DNA of 64,000 nt, taken from Paratinospora sagittata. Lineage: Eukaryota; Streptophyta; Magnoliopsida; Ranunculales; Menispermaceae. Shown piece after piece: positions 12,412-22,808 of this stretch; the first letter of the stretch is position 1; every line of letters begins with the position of its first letter. The notes under the pieces were generated by a model. The model worked only from the letters and a program-made list of their open reading frames with translations, had not been told where the DNA came from and did no database searches. The stretch covers positions 924,461 to 988,460 of the forward strand of contig CM069593.1 in assembly GCA_035771175.1 (NCBI GenBank), given 5' to 3'. The position numbers and the translations under genes were made by a program.

Positions 12412-12539
12412 CGTTATCTGGTATTGATTATTTATGAGCTTACTTTTTTTTTCTGATTTTTTCTATGTTTTTTTTTTGGTTGTTGGATTTGAATTTGTGT
12501 TGTTGTTTGCATGTGTATATATATATATATATGTATAGA

Positions 12540-12711
12540 AGTTGTTGTGTGCTTGTATTTATACAAGGGAACTCTTTATGTCATAATGGTTTGATTTTGG
12601 TATGGAATGTGAGAGGAATTTATGGGATTCTCTTGTCCAAGTGTTCGGATTCAATTGAGATTCTAGGGACTTATAGAAGATCCTATGGGCAGGATTTGCT
12701 AAAAGAACTTT
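12540..12711 (+). repeat. 3' flank shared by the DUF538 tandem copies
   Basis: This downstream sequence is repeated at 16226-16383 after copy 3 and, partly, at 18121-18254 after the pseudogene. Shared words include GGTTTGATTTTGGTATG and CTTGTC(C/T)AAGTGTT. It shows that the duplicated unit extended beyond the coding region. Confidence 0.85.
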
Positions 12712-12721
12712 AGAAGGTTTA

Positions 12722-12996
12722 AATACTCGACTCAACTTAGCTATAAGCCTTTTTCCAATTACATGGGGTTGGCTACATGAATCCACTTCCTCCACTTTGC
12801 TCGATCAGGAGCTAAATCGACGCTTAAATTACACGTTGCAGCCTTTGTGTAGTTTGATTTAGTAGATTCATGTCATAGTTGATTTGACAAGTTTCACGCT
12901 AGCTGTTAGTTACCTAATACGACCCCTTCCTTTTGCTGGCTAGGGACCAAATTTATTTAAATATATGCAAATATACTCGACACAAATAGGGTATTA
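12722..12996 (-). mobile_element. 5'-truncated RTE-type LINE tail with target duplication
   Basis: On the minus strand it carries the recurring tail ATGTAGTTGGGAAAAAGGCTTAGTTGAGT found elsewhere in the window, in slightly diverged form. It is bounded by direct repeats AGAAGGTTTA at 12712-12721 and 12997-13006. The duplicated pseudogene flank has a single AGAAGGTTTA at 18255-18264 with the same downstream words (TTTAATTTA, then TCTTG), which is the empty site. At 61880 the same tail is linked to RTE-like protein sequence. Confidence 0.75.
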
Positions 12997-13609
12997 AGAA
13001 GGTTTACATATTTAATTTAGTCTTGACTTATTGTTTTTGGATTTAGGAAGTTGTTCTGCAAAATGTGATGGACTTAAATAGTTGAATTTCATTATACTTT
13101 TTGGTCTATTTGATCATAACAACCAATAACAATGTGGAATCCTCCATAATCTATTGCGATGGATAGTCATAAGGAGCCATCATCTTGATTGTAAATTTAG
13201 CATTGGGTACTCCTGATTGAGTAAAATAATGCAATTCAGTGATATAATGTTAAAACATATCTCGTTGATAGATCTTGTTTTCTTTGCTATGCACTTCTAC
13301 GAGATCTTGATTTCATTGGGTGTAGAAAACCCAAAAAATGCAGAACAAACAATTTTCTGAGGATTTAGTCTCATAGTTGAGGTAATACTTCCTGGTCTAA
13401 TTGACCTATGGTAATGTTATAGTTCTCAGTTCATAACTTCCTAAGATGTGAGTGAAATGAATGAGACTATGGTTCCTTTGCTTATCAACTCTTAAAATAC
13501 AAAACCACATCATTCTCTTTGCTTTCGTGCTACAAAATTTTCTCTTCATTATGATAGTCATACCTAATTTTGGTTGTGTTGAGTATATCTGCATATCTTT
13601 AAACATAGC

Positions 13610-13840
13610 TAGTTCGGATAAAGGAAGAGGAGGCTTGCATTAGGTAGCTAATAGCCAATTTAAAACTTTGTCAGATCAACTATGACATGAATCTACCAAA
13701 TCATATTTTGCGAAGGGCTGGGATGTCCACTACTTGTAGTTTAAGTATTGACTTAGCCCTTGAACAAGTGGAGTGAAGAAAATAGATTTTTGTAGCTGAC
13801 CTCATGTAGTTGAGAAAAGGCTTAGTTGAGCAGAGTATGA
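13610..13840 (+). mobile_element. RTE-type LINE tail fragment
   Basis: It starts GGATAAAGGAAGAGGAGG and ends at GGCTTAGTTGAGCAGAGT, the consensus order of the RTE 3' region seen elsewhere here (25917, 51005, 61880). No coding capacity is retained. Confidence 0.55.
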
Positions 13841-13879
13841 TATTCAATATTCATGCCTTGTAATCCGTCACTAGTGATG

Positions 13880-14206
13880 TGGCGCAACACTGAATATAAA
13901 GAAGAAGAAATAGAAAAAAGTAAGAAGAAGAATACAAAAATAACTTTATCAACTCATATTCAATCTACTCTCTCTCTTCAACCTAATTACAAACTATTTA
14001 TAGACACTCAAATAAAGAGTTAGGCTTCCTATAGAACTCTTAATAAAATTCCCAATCAAATAGAACAACCAAAACCCCAATCCTCTCAAATAAAATAATG
14101 AGACTCCTACTAAAAATAAAAAAACTAAAGTCCTAGTGTATTTAAATAACTGAAATTTTGATAAAATCAACAACTCAAAATTCAATTTACTGATTAATCC
14201 CTATCA
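13880..14206 (-). repeat. Solo LTR with 5-bp target duplication
   Basis: The 327 bp element begins TGGCGCAACAC and ends CCCTATCA (TG...CA on either strand), with TGATG on both sides (13875-13879 and 14207-14211). On the minus strand a CTATAAATAG TATA box at about 13996-14005 is followed by a CT-rich leader, as in plant LTRs. No internal retrotransposon sequence remains, so it is a product of LTR-LTR recombination. Confidence 0.75.
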
Positions 14207-14819
14207 TGATGTCTCTTCTTGTGGTTTTTATGCTTTCAATGCCGGGTGCAAATGCTTGGTATCCAATACCAAAGTATTCATGTTACTCTCTTTTATGAAT
14301 GCAATAGATACTTGATTGTTTCTTTAGGATTTCTAAGGTTAACTACTAAAATTTGAATAATCATTAGATTTCTTTCTTAAAAATAATTGAATTTGATTTG
14401 GGTTTATCGAATTACTCTGTTTTTGTGACATTACAAGTACTGTTTCTCTGTTAAATAGGTGTAGAGGGCCTTCCCTTGGTGATCGACATGCACATTGATG
14501 GGTGTTTGATACCTTCACTTCTTAACAGTTCACTCTTTTTAAGTTTCATTATGCTTCAGCTAGCTCGTCAAGACTCAAAAATATTATATCTTTTTAAAAA
14601 TTCTGGATATTTATGCTTTGCTACACTTCCAAACATGATCCTCTAAGCCCGTAGAGAAACCAACCACCTTTGTCCAGGAAGTTATGGTTGCAAAGGGCTC
14701 TATGAGTTCATTTTGAAATGCTAGGAGATGGAAAATGCACTTTTCATGTTTGTAGACAATGTTATCAGAAATGAATTATTTCTGACATTGTTGAAGTTCA
14801 TCTTTGAGAAGTTTATGTA

Positions 14820-15022
14820 TATGAGGCAGTTTCCATGTTCTCTCAAGGCTGGCCTGTGAGCTAGAGGGGAGACCACACCCACCCATGTGGGCTCAAGAGG
14901 CCCAATGTAAAGCTCATAGAGAGCCCACAACAAACCATGGGTATTGAGCCACCCATGGCACAAATAGCTACCTAAGGAGACTTGAACTGTCAACCTCGTG
15001 CCTTTAACCACTAGAGCAAGTA
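14820..15022 (-). mobile_element. tRNA-derived SINE, copy 1
   Basis: Read on the minus strand, it starts with an A-box-like CTAGTGGTTAAAGG followed by a B-box-like GACAGTTCAAGTCTC, the order of a tRNA-derived RNA polymerase III promoter. It then runs into non-tRNA sequence shared with the second copy at 16620-16895. It is not a functional tRNA gene because no cloverleaf or acceptor stem is seen. Confidence 0.6.
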
Positions 15023-15599
15023 ATCTGCGAACTTTTATTATGACATCCATTAGTATCCCAATGTTCTAAGCTATCCATTTGTCATTCCATTATGACAGTT
15101 AAGGTGGTGGTAACCTACTATTTGTTAGTTATTCAAAAAAAGAATTGTTCAATTTTAAATGAGTTGTGCTTTTTTTTTTTTTTAAAAAGGGAAAAATGGA
15201 AAAGCTAATAAGTTGCATGATTCCTCTTTTGAGTTAAAGACAAATTAGATAAAAGGGATTTGCAAAACAACTTGATTACGGGGTGTGAATTAAAGTAAAC
15301 AAATCCCAAATAAATTTAATTCTGCAAATTTTCAACAAAACAAACACCATTAAAATAAACAAATCCCAATTTATCAATTAATTTCTTTGATTAAGAAAAA
15401 AAAATCCCAAATAGCTTTGAAAAGAATCACTCTTAACTTTCGTACATAGCTTTCCAAGTAACCAAATCAGCCGTCAAATAATTTCAGAAAGCTTTTAATG
15501 CAGTAAAGAAATCTTGGTTGTCACTCCAAAAAAGTAGTTTCTCCTACTTTCTTCTTCTCTAAATTCTACTTCTTCTCAAACTCTCTCAATTCTTTGCAA

Positions 15600-16160
15600 A
15601 TGGCTATTTCTCAATTCTTCTTTATCCTCATCTTTCTCTCCATTTCCAATCTTCTTCTTCTTCCTCACAAAACTTTCTCTTTCTCAATTGATGATGCCCT
15701 AGAAAGCTTACCCAAGTTGCCCAAATCAACTGTCCACGATCTTCTCACTCAATTTGGTTTTCCAAAGGGTCTTCTTCCAGACGCTGTGAAATCCTACTCA
15801 CCATCTAATAATGGAGAACTTGAAGTGGAACTAGAGTGTTGGTGTTACGTTCACTTTGACGATTTTGTTTACTACGATGAAAAGATCAATGGGAAGTTGA
15901 AATATGGAGTCATTTTTTATGTTTCTGGGATTCAGGCCAAGAAGTTGTTCATTTGGATACCTATCTCTAGAATTGAAATTGATTCTAAAGATGGGTTTAT
16001 CGAATTTCATTTGCGTTTTGTGTCTGAGAAGTTGCCGGTGCAGCATTTTGGGAGAATTCCTACTTGTCAGAGCAAGGCGTGTGGAGGAAGAGATGATGTT
16101 GATGATGTTGTGGTTTTGTCTGAGAAGTGGCCCCACCTCGCTTTTGATTTCTGTCGTTAG
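15600..16160 (+). CDS. DUF538 protein 3 (stop-loss form)
   Basis: Single exon, 186 residues from the ATG that aligns with copy 2; an upstream TTG was rejected. It has a signal peptide of about 29 residues, then DUF538 at about 48-163 with FGFPKGLLPDAVKSYS, CYVHFDDFVYYDEKINGKL, GIQAKKLFIWIP and RIPTCQSKACGGR. The stop codon of copy 2 (TAG after GAG GAG) is TGG here, so translation runs nine or ten residues further and ends FDFCR. Several domain residues differ from copy 2 (for example SPSNNG for SLSDTG). It is probably secreted. The function is unknown beyond the family. It has an intact frame, but some divergence suggests relaxed constraint. Confidence 0.8.
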   Translation: MAISQFFFILIFLSISNLLLLPHKTFSFSIDDALESLPKLPKSTVHDLLTQFGFPKGLLPDAVKSYSPSNNGELEVELECWCYVHFDDFVYYDEKINGKLKYGVIFYVSGIQAKKLFIWIPISRIEIDSKDGFIEFHLRFVSEKLPVQHFGRIPTCQSKACGGRDDVDDVVVLSEKWPHLAFDFCR

Positions 16161-16383
16161 TTTCTGATTTTCTATGTTTCTGATTGTTGAATTTGAATTT
16201 GTGGTGTTGTTCACATGTATATGTAGAAGTTCTCGTGTGTTCATATTCATATAAGGGAACTCTTTATGTCACTATGGTTTGATTTTGGTATGAAATGTGA
16301 GAAGAATTTGTGGGCTTTTCTTGTCCAAGTGTTTGAATTCAATTGAGAATACAAGGACTAAAAAGTATAGAAAATCCTAATTG

Positions 16384-16555
16384 GCAAGGTTTAAATACTC
16401 AACTCGACTCAAGTAAGCATTTTCCCATTTAGTTGGGGTTGGCTACATGAATCTGCTTCCTCCACTCTGTTCGATTGGGGCTAAATCAACACTTAAACTA
16501 CACGTCCTAGCCCTTTGTGTAGTCTGATTTTGTAGATTTCTGTCATAGTTGATTT
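16384..16555 (-). mobile_element. RTE-type LINE tail, duplicated copy
   Basis: It corresponds to the insertion at 12722-12996 downstream of copy 2, with the same order of words (TTGGGGTTGGCTACATGAATC, then CCTCCACT). Its left junction again follows AAGGTTTA, so the insertion predates the duplication that made copies 2 and 3. Confidence 0.65.
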
Positions 16556-16619
16556 GTAGACAATGTTATCGAAAATGAATTATTACAAACATTGTTGAAG
16601 TTCATCTTTGAGAAGTTTA

Positions 16620-16895
16620 TGCATACGAGGCAGTTTCCATGTTCTCTCAGGGCTAGCCCTTTGTGGACTAGGGGGAGACCACACCCACTCATATAGGAGC
16701 ATTCGACTATGGGCATATGAGGGCCCAAACCACGTGGGCTCAATAGGTCCAATGCAAAGCTCATAGAGACTAGAGAGCCCACAAGAGACCATGGGTATTG
16801 AGCCACCCATGGCACAAACAACTGCCTAAGGAGACTTGAACCCTCAACCTCATGGTTCAAGGGGGAATGTCCTTAAACCACCATAGGAGCAAGTG
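16620..16895 (-). mobile_element. tRNA-derived SINE, copy 2
   Basis: Paralogue of the SINE at 14820-15022, carried along by the segmental duplication. The minus strand B-box region reads GAGGGTTCAAGTCTCC, closer to the tRNA consensus than copy 1. It contains an extra stretch absent from copy 1 (around 16690-16730). Confidence 0.6.
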
Positions 16896-17525
16896 ATGAA
16901 CAGATTTTTATTATGACATTCATTAATATCCTAATGTTCTACGATGTCAATTTGTGATCCCATCATGACAGCTAATGTGGTGGTAACCCACTATTTCTTA
17001 GTTATTAAAAAAAAAAAGAATTGTTCAATTTTAATGAGCTGTGCTTATTAACTTTTTTTTTAAAAAAAGAAAAAGCTAATAAGTTTCAGGACTCCTCTTT
17101 TAAGATAGAGACAAATTAGATAAATAGGATGTGCAAAACAGCCTGATTACGGGTTGTAGATTACTTAATCCGTGTCTGTTAGTATCTACAGGCATGGCAT
17201 ATCGATTATTTAAAAACTCAGAGGAAAAAGAATCTTTATAATTCACTTTCAAAAGATTAGCTTGTTAATCATAATCGGTGGCTATCAAGCCAATGTAGTC
17301 TAAGTATTAAGAGTTTCAACAGTGACACTTGTTTCTCATTCCAATAAAAGTTTTAGTGATTCCATAAAATTTTATAATATGACCTTTGAATATACAAATA
17401 TCATTAAAAATATACTTTGTGAAGAATCACACCCGTCAAGACCTGCAGAAATTTTTACTTCATTAAAGAAATCACTCATCTTTAATTTGCAACTCTTCTT
17501 CTCAAACTTTCCCAGTTCTCTGCAA

Positions 17526-18033
17526 ATGGCGATTTCTCAGGTCTTCATTACCCTCTTTCTCTCCATTACCAATCTTCTTCTTCTTCACAGAGCTTTCTCC
17601 TTCGTTCATGATACCCTTGAAGTACCCCGTCTCAACCCTCCATGATCTTTTCCCCCAGTTTGGTTTTCCATAGGGTCTTCTCCCTGATGCTGTGAAGTCC
17701 TACTCACTCTTTGATAATGGAGAGTTTGAAGTGGAACTCGAGCACCTGTATTACGTTCACTATGACAATCCCATTTACTTTGGTGGGAAGATCAAAGAGA
17801 AGCTGACATTTGGAGTCATTTCTGATGTTTCTGGGATTTTGTTTGAGACGCTGTACTATTGGGTACCTGGTGAGGGAATCGAAGTTGATTTTAAAGTGGG
17901 TCTTATTGAATTCCATGTGTGCCATTTTTTGGCTGAGAAGTTACCAGCCCAGCAGTTTGAGAGAATTCCCACTTGTCTGACCAATGAGTGTGGAGTAAGA
18001 GATGATGATGATTCCGTTGCGGTTTTTGTCTGA
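17526..18033 (+). pseudogene. DUF538 copy 4, pseudogene
   Basis: The start and signal peptide are intact (MAISQVFITLFLS) and nearly identical to copies 2 and 3. A small deletion before the VHDL-equivalent region shifts the frame, so the native frame ends at a TGA at 17643-17645. In the restored frame the codon after FGFP is TAG at 17672-17674 where the other copies have AAG (PKGLLPD). A third lesion is one extra T in the tail (GTTTTTGTC for GTTTTGTC), which changes the C-terminus. The domain sequence between is still recognisable (RIPTC near the end). The lesions make a functional product unlikely. Confidence 0.85.
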
Positions 18034-20367
18034 GAAATAGCCCGTCCACTATTGATTTCAGAGGTTACTTTTCTGATTTTCTGTGTTTGGTTGTTGAGTT
18101 TGAATTTGTGTTGTTGATTTGATTGGTAGAGAATGTGAGGAGGCTTTGTGGGGTTTTCTTGTCTAAGTGTTCGAGTTCCTTCAAGAAGCCAGAGCATAAA
18201 AGATTTGATCAAATGACATAAATTTCTTTTGGGCTGGAATTATGAAAGGAACTAAGAAGGTTTAATTTAATCTTGGCTTCTGTTTTTTGGCAGCTGTTTT
18301 CTCATGTTTCTGCAAAATGTACTTTCACAGTTGAATTTCTTACGTATCTACTTCTTACAGTGTGAAACTTCATCATTCTCTGGACATTGATGCCGCAAAT
18401 TTTTCCCTTCATCATGATATTCATGCCTTTATATGCCTTGCAATCAGTCACCGCTGATGTCAATTCTAAAGTATTCTTGTGAGTCTCTTTTGTGAATGGA
18501 TGAATAATTGATTGTTTCTTTGGGAAATCTGCTGCCCACTAAACTTTGACAGATAATTAGATTTCTTGCTTAAAAGAAAATAAATTTGATTTGGGTTTCA
18601 GAGTTGATTCTTTTTTTGGCATTGTTCTGTGATGTTCATCTTTGAGTAGTTTATGTATTAATTTTGAGGGAGTTCATTTCTTTTATTGAGTTTTACCATT
18701 TTGGTTTTCCAAAGGGAATCTGAGTCTATTTGATTTTGAGTATGTTGCAGGTTTAAAGCTGTCATGTTTTTACTTTGTAATAGCACAGTTCCTTCCACTT
18801 CACTTTGGAGCTCTTCTGTGGTGAAGCTTTACATTGATGTTGATGTGTTCATGTTTCCATCAATCCATGAATAAATGTGCTGATGAGACTCAATTTGTAA
18901 ATCCCTGTTTGTATGTGAAGTTGTCCTACATTTCTATTGTAAGATATGAACCAGTCGATTTAATGTTGCCAAGTTCATGGCCATATTTCAGTAAATAGAA
19001 TATAATCCTCATATTTCTCTATGGTTGTCTTTTGGGTATTTATATTCCTTTATCATGCTTTTACACTTTGCAATTTATGTACATTTCTAACTCAACTCAT
19101 TATCACAAAGCCTTTTTCTCGCTCTGGTCAATTACATGAATCTATTTCTTTTATTCTGTTCTTTTAAACGTTTAGTCAACATTTATATTGCAATGTCAAA
19201 ACCCTTCTTTATATCATAATTAAGTAAATTCATATCATAGTTGATTTAATTAAGTTTTTATTCAAGCTGAAGATCGGTTGCGGCAAATATGCTTCTCAAA
19301 GTTAATTTAAAGTAAATAACTAAAGAACTTGCTAATTGAACTCTTAGTCAGAAATTTAAATGGTCATGTCATCTAATGTGCTTATTTTTTTGTTTTAATG
19401 GGTCAAAAATAAGTATGATATGTCTTCATGAGTATGGTATGGTGATAGAGAACGATTAATTATTAATTACTAACTTTGTTTCTTAAAAAAAGAAAAAAAA
19501 AAAAAAAAGGTTATGGAAAATCTCAATTGTAAAGTAAATTTTATTGTGTCCATTTGTTTCAACAACAGAAAGCACCTTTACCATCTTATATTTTTATATA
19601 ATCATAATTGCAAGATCAAGAGATTCTTTTCAAACAAAAAACAAATAAAAATATCAAGAGAGAGCACTAAACAAAATACCTACTACAACAAGCCACGTGG
19701 CATTTAAAAAAGTGATCTTAGCCCGATTGAGTATCAATTAATTCATGACAACCTTGTCGTTATCACTTCAAGATAAACAACTTTAAAAAAATAAATAAAT
19801 AAATAATAATAATAACAAATAATAAAAATTTAACCTCGACATGACTACAGGTCAGGTAAGCAGCTTTTCGTCTCTGGTTTAAAATTTAACCTCAGACACA
19901 ATTACACAAAAGCTAGTTTGAGTCTTGCTTCCGTAAATTATTATTAAATTATTTTAAATTATGTATTAATAAATAATTAGAGATTACATAATGCCCGTGG
20001 TTTTAGCATCTTCTATATCTATGTACCCTTTTTTTTTTTAAATAATAAATAATAACAACAACGTAATTCCCATGCCCACATGCCTCATTTCAACCCCCTC
20101 CCCCTAAGTCCCATAAAACCCGGAAAAAAAAAAAAAAAAAAAAACTTCAATATAAAAAAAAAAAATAGTATAGAAAGGAAACAAGATCCACCTCGAACAC
20201 CTCTCCCTTTCTTCTTCAATGTCTTCTCCTTCTTCGCCTTCTCCTTCTTCCTCTCACAGCTATTCTTCTTCATCTTCTTCATCTTCTTCAGCTTCTCTAT
20301 CTTCTTCTGCGTCTGTTTCAGCTTCTTCAGACCTTAAATCAGAGCTCATCAGAGCTTCTTCTCAACA
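18034..20367. other. Spacer between the DUF538 array and MYBC1
   Basis: 18050-18540 still matches the 3' flanks of the other DUF538 copies, including the empty RTE site at 18255-18264. A degraded RTE tail occurs at about 19090-19200. From 19390 to 20080 the sequence is AT-rich with simple repeats. A TATAAA at 20151-20156 followed by CT-rich sequence (20210-20340) is the likely core promoter and leader of the MYBC1 gene. Confidence 0.5.
20151..20156 (+). promoter_or_regulatory. Candidate TATA box of MYBC1-like gene
   Basis: TATAAA lies 212 bases before the start codon and is followed by a pyrimidine-rich stretch that fits a 5' leader. A long A-run just upstream makes a chance match possible. 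Confidence 0.35.
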
Positions 20368-21336
20368 ATGAGAGAAGAAGAACCTAATTGGTTCTCCAAA
20401 TGGGACGAAGAGCTCCCTTCACCTGAAGAACTAACCCCTCTTTCCCAAACCCTAATCACCCCCGATCTCGCCCTCGCCTTCGACATCCCCCCAAACCCTA
20501 ACCCTAACCCTAATTCCCCAACCACAACCACAACAACACCACATCACCACCCTCCTCCTCCCCCTCCAATCCCCCAATCCTCAGATTTCGACTCGCCGGA
20601 GCTAACATCCGGCGCCGGCGCCGGCACTCCATCCGGCGGGGCCGACGAGCCGGCCCGAACCCTCAAGCGCCCTCGCCTCGTCTGGACCCCTCAGCTCCAC
20701 AAGCGATTCGTCGACGCCGTCGCGCATCTCGGCATCAAGAACGCCGTGCCCAAAACCATAATGCAGCTGATGAGCGTCGACGGGTTGACTCGCGAGAACG
20801 TCGCGAGTCATTTGCAAAAGTACCGGCTTTATCTTAAACGGATGCAGGGGCTGTCGGCCGGCGGGCCAGGCGCCGGTGGTGGTGTTGGTGGAGGCGGCGC
20901 CGGAGTGGACGCGGCGACGGACCATTTGTTTGCGAGTGCGCCTGTGCCGCACCATTTCTTGCATCCGGGTCGGCCGGCGTCGGACCATTTCTTGCCGTTT
21001 GGACCGGTGGCAGCGGCCTTGCAGCACCACCATCACCAGCAGCAGATGGCGGTGGCGGCGGTGGCAGCAGCGGCGCAACAGCAGCAGTATCAGCAGCAGA
21101 GGCAGGTTGGGCAATTTGGGTCGCCGCCGGGTGGGCAATTTGAGCATCCGTTTTTGAGCCGGCAGCAGGCGCAGCCGGTCCATCATAGAATGGCAGCGGC
21201 AACAGCACCGGTGGCCGGGCATCAGCCGGCGGCAGCGTATGTGGAGGATTTGGAGTCGGCGACGGGAGGGGGTGGTGGTGGTGGAGGAGGTGGAGGGAGG
21301 AAGGTTCTGACTTTGTTTCCAACCGGTGATGATTGA
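20368..21336 (+). CDS. MYBC1: MYBC1-like GARP family transcription factor
   Basis: Single exon, 322 residues. The N-terminus ([17 protein letters not shown]...[13 protein letters not shown]) is the signature of the MYBC1/LUX/BOA group. A proline/histidine-rich linker follows. The GARP (single Myb-like) DNA-binding domain spans about 101-159, with [14 protein letters not shown], an [11 protein letters not shown] helix and the SHLQKYR motif at 147-153. The C-terminal half is glycine, alanine and glutamine rich and ends [11 protein letters not shown], like the KMLKLFP ending I recall for Arabidopsis MYBC1 and unlike LUX. Such proteins act in the nucleus; MYBC1 is reported as a negative regulator of freezing tolerance. 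The coding region is intronless and GC-rich (glycine and histidine runs), in contrast to its surroundings. The R3H neighbour supports orthology. Confidence 0.9.
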   Translation: MREEEPNWFSKWDEELPSPEELTPLSQTLITPDLALAFDIPPNPNPNPNSPTTTTTTPHHHPPPPPPIPQSSDFDSPELTSGAGAGTPSGGADEPARTLKRPRLVWTPQLHKRFVDAVAHLGIKNAVPKTIMQLMSVDGLTRENVASHLQKYRLYLKRMQGLSAGGPGAGGGVGGGGAGVDAATDHLFASAPVPHHFLHPGRPASDHFLPFGPVAAALQHHHHQQQMAVAAVAAAAQQQQYQQQRQVGQFGSPPGGQFEHPFLSRQQAQPVHHRMAAATAPVAGHQPAAAYVEDLESATGGGGGGGGGGGRKVLTLFPTGDD

Positions 21337-22808
21337 ATTGGGTAAAAAAAAAAGTCTACTTGCTTTTTGGTTAATTCCATTTCTGTTTTCAATTCCCATT
21401 ACTTGTTGGGCTAATGTGAAATTTGTGATGGAGAAAGAAAGCTATTGTGGAAGATTTGGGGGGTAACAGTAGCTTGATTTGGTAGTGTCATTCTAGGGTT
21501 CGTGTTCTTGTTGGTGGTGGTGGGCCATCTTCATGTAGACATTGTAGGTATTGTGGTTGGTCACTGTTGTTGTTGTTATCGTTGTTGATGTTGTTGTTGT
21601 TGGTAACGGTGATGTTGGTGCTGGGTAGGTATGAGGGTTCCAAGTGAGTCAAGCTAGCTTTCCTCTCCAGATCCTTGAAGATTGGCTGTTGTGTTCTGAG
21701 TTAGCTATCACCAACTGTTTTGATTCGTAGACGAGTTTCAAGTTTGAAGTGATCACAGTACATGAGCAGTGAGTGTTTGAATTTGAATATTTATGGAAGC
21801 CCTCTTGTGAATTTTCATTGGCTTAAAATTATTGCGATTGCCCATAGAGTTTGTTGAAGTTGTCACTTCTAGTGACTGATAATGGCCATGATGTCACATT
21901 GGAGCGACATAGCATTTTCAAGATCATTGATGCTAATAGTTATGATGGTGATGTTTATAGCTTGTCTAGATTTAAAGTTGTCGTGTCTGTAGCTCTGATA
22001 GCGTTGGCTGGGGCAGTGGGTTTTCTATGTTGTAATGTTTGCTGTTGGGGAGGTATAGTGGGGCGGCAACATTTTTTCTTGTATTGAGCTCATGGATACG
22101 GGTAGATGGTGATGGTGGGTGATGTTTATGTTGTTCTATAGACTTCAGAATGCTATTAAAATCTATATGTTTCTGGACCGTGGACCAGTTCATTGTTATG
22201 TAAAGGAGAGGGAATTGAGCCATGGAGTTGTTTCTACTTGTACATTGTGTGATTCCATTCTGGGAGTAGGAGAATGAAAGCCCCAATATTTGGGTGAGCT
22301 TGTCAGATGATGTTATTGGAACCATAGATGTATTTCAATGCTCTAAGATCGTTGAAATGTACCTGAACTTTCTGAAGTTAATCAGCTATTTCACACTCCT
22401 TGAGTAGCTCTTGTAAGAATCTGGATATCCTCTTTTGTGCAAGTTTTAGACCTGTGTTTTTTTTATAAACTTACCTAACATGAGATTGCTTGTTGATTAA
22501 TCTTATCTCAAAACACTGTTGTTTGTATCTTATGCAGGCATATGACATTTTTAGAATGTAGTTATCATTGAAAGATGGCCTGAATTTGCTTCAAGGTACT
22601 CAATTAGATAGCTGTGAAAACCAAGCATTTCGTGTTCTTGTGTTTATGCTGTGTTTGTTTACTCTCTCCAAATTCATATCTGCTTTTAGGAAAAGAAACA
22701 TATGCTCTAAGGTGTTTGTTACAAAGTCTATTTTGTCATCCACAGCATAATTGACAATAAGTAGACAATCTAGGTGGTTGATCAGGTGATCATATGCCTT
22801 GAGTCTTA
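21337..22808. other. 3' flank of MYBC1 and spacer
   Basis: The first 400-500 bases hold GTT/GGT-rich repeats (about 21500-21620) and may be 3' untranslated region. The rest is non-repetitive AT-rich sequence with only short unconvincing open frames. No gene is seen. Confidence 0.45.

Larger units (their letters stand above)
14740..17150 (+). repeat. 1.8-kb segmental tandem duplication containing DUF538 copies 3 and 4
   Basis: 14740-15260 is repeated at 16556-17150, including the SINE and the stretch TGACA(G)...GGTGGTAACC(T/C)ACTATTT. Each copy is followed by a DUF538 gene (15600 and 17526). The unit is about 1.8-1.9 kb, SINE plus spacer plus gene. This is the most recent step in the growth of the array. 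Confidence 0.8.

Noticed and set aside
14990..15022. tRNA gene on the minus strand
   Set aside because: A- and B-box-like words are present but no acceptor stem or anticodon arm; it is a SINE head.
20602..21399. Long antisense open frames over the MYBC1-like gene
   Set aside because: They mirror the GC-rich coding strand; the sense frame has a clear GARP domain and family termini.
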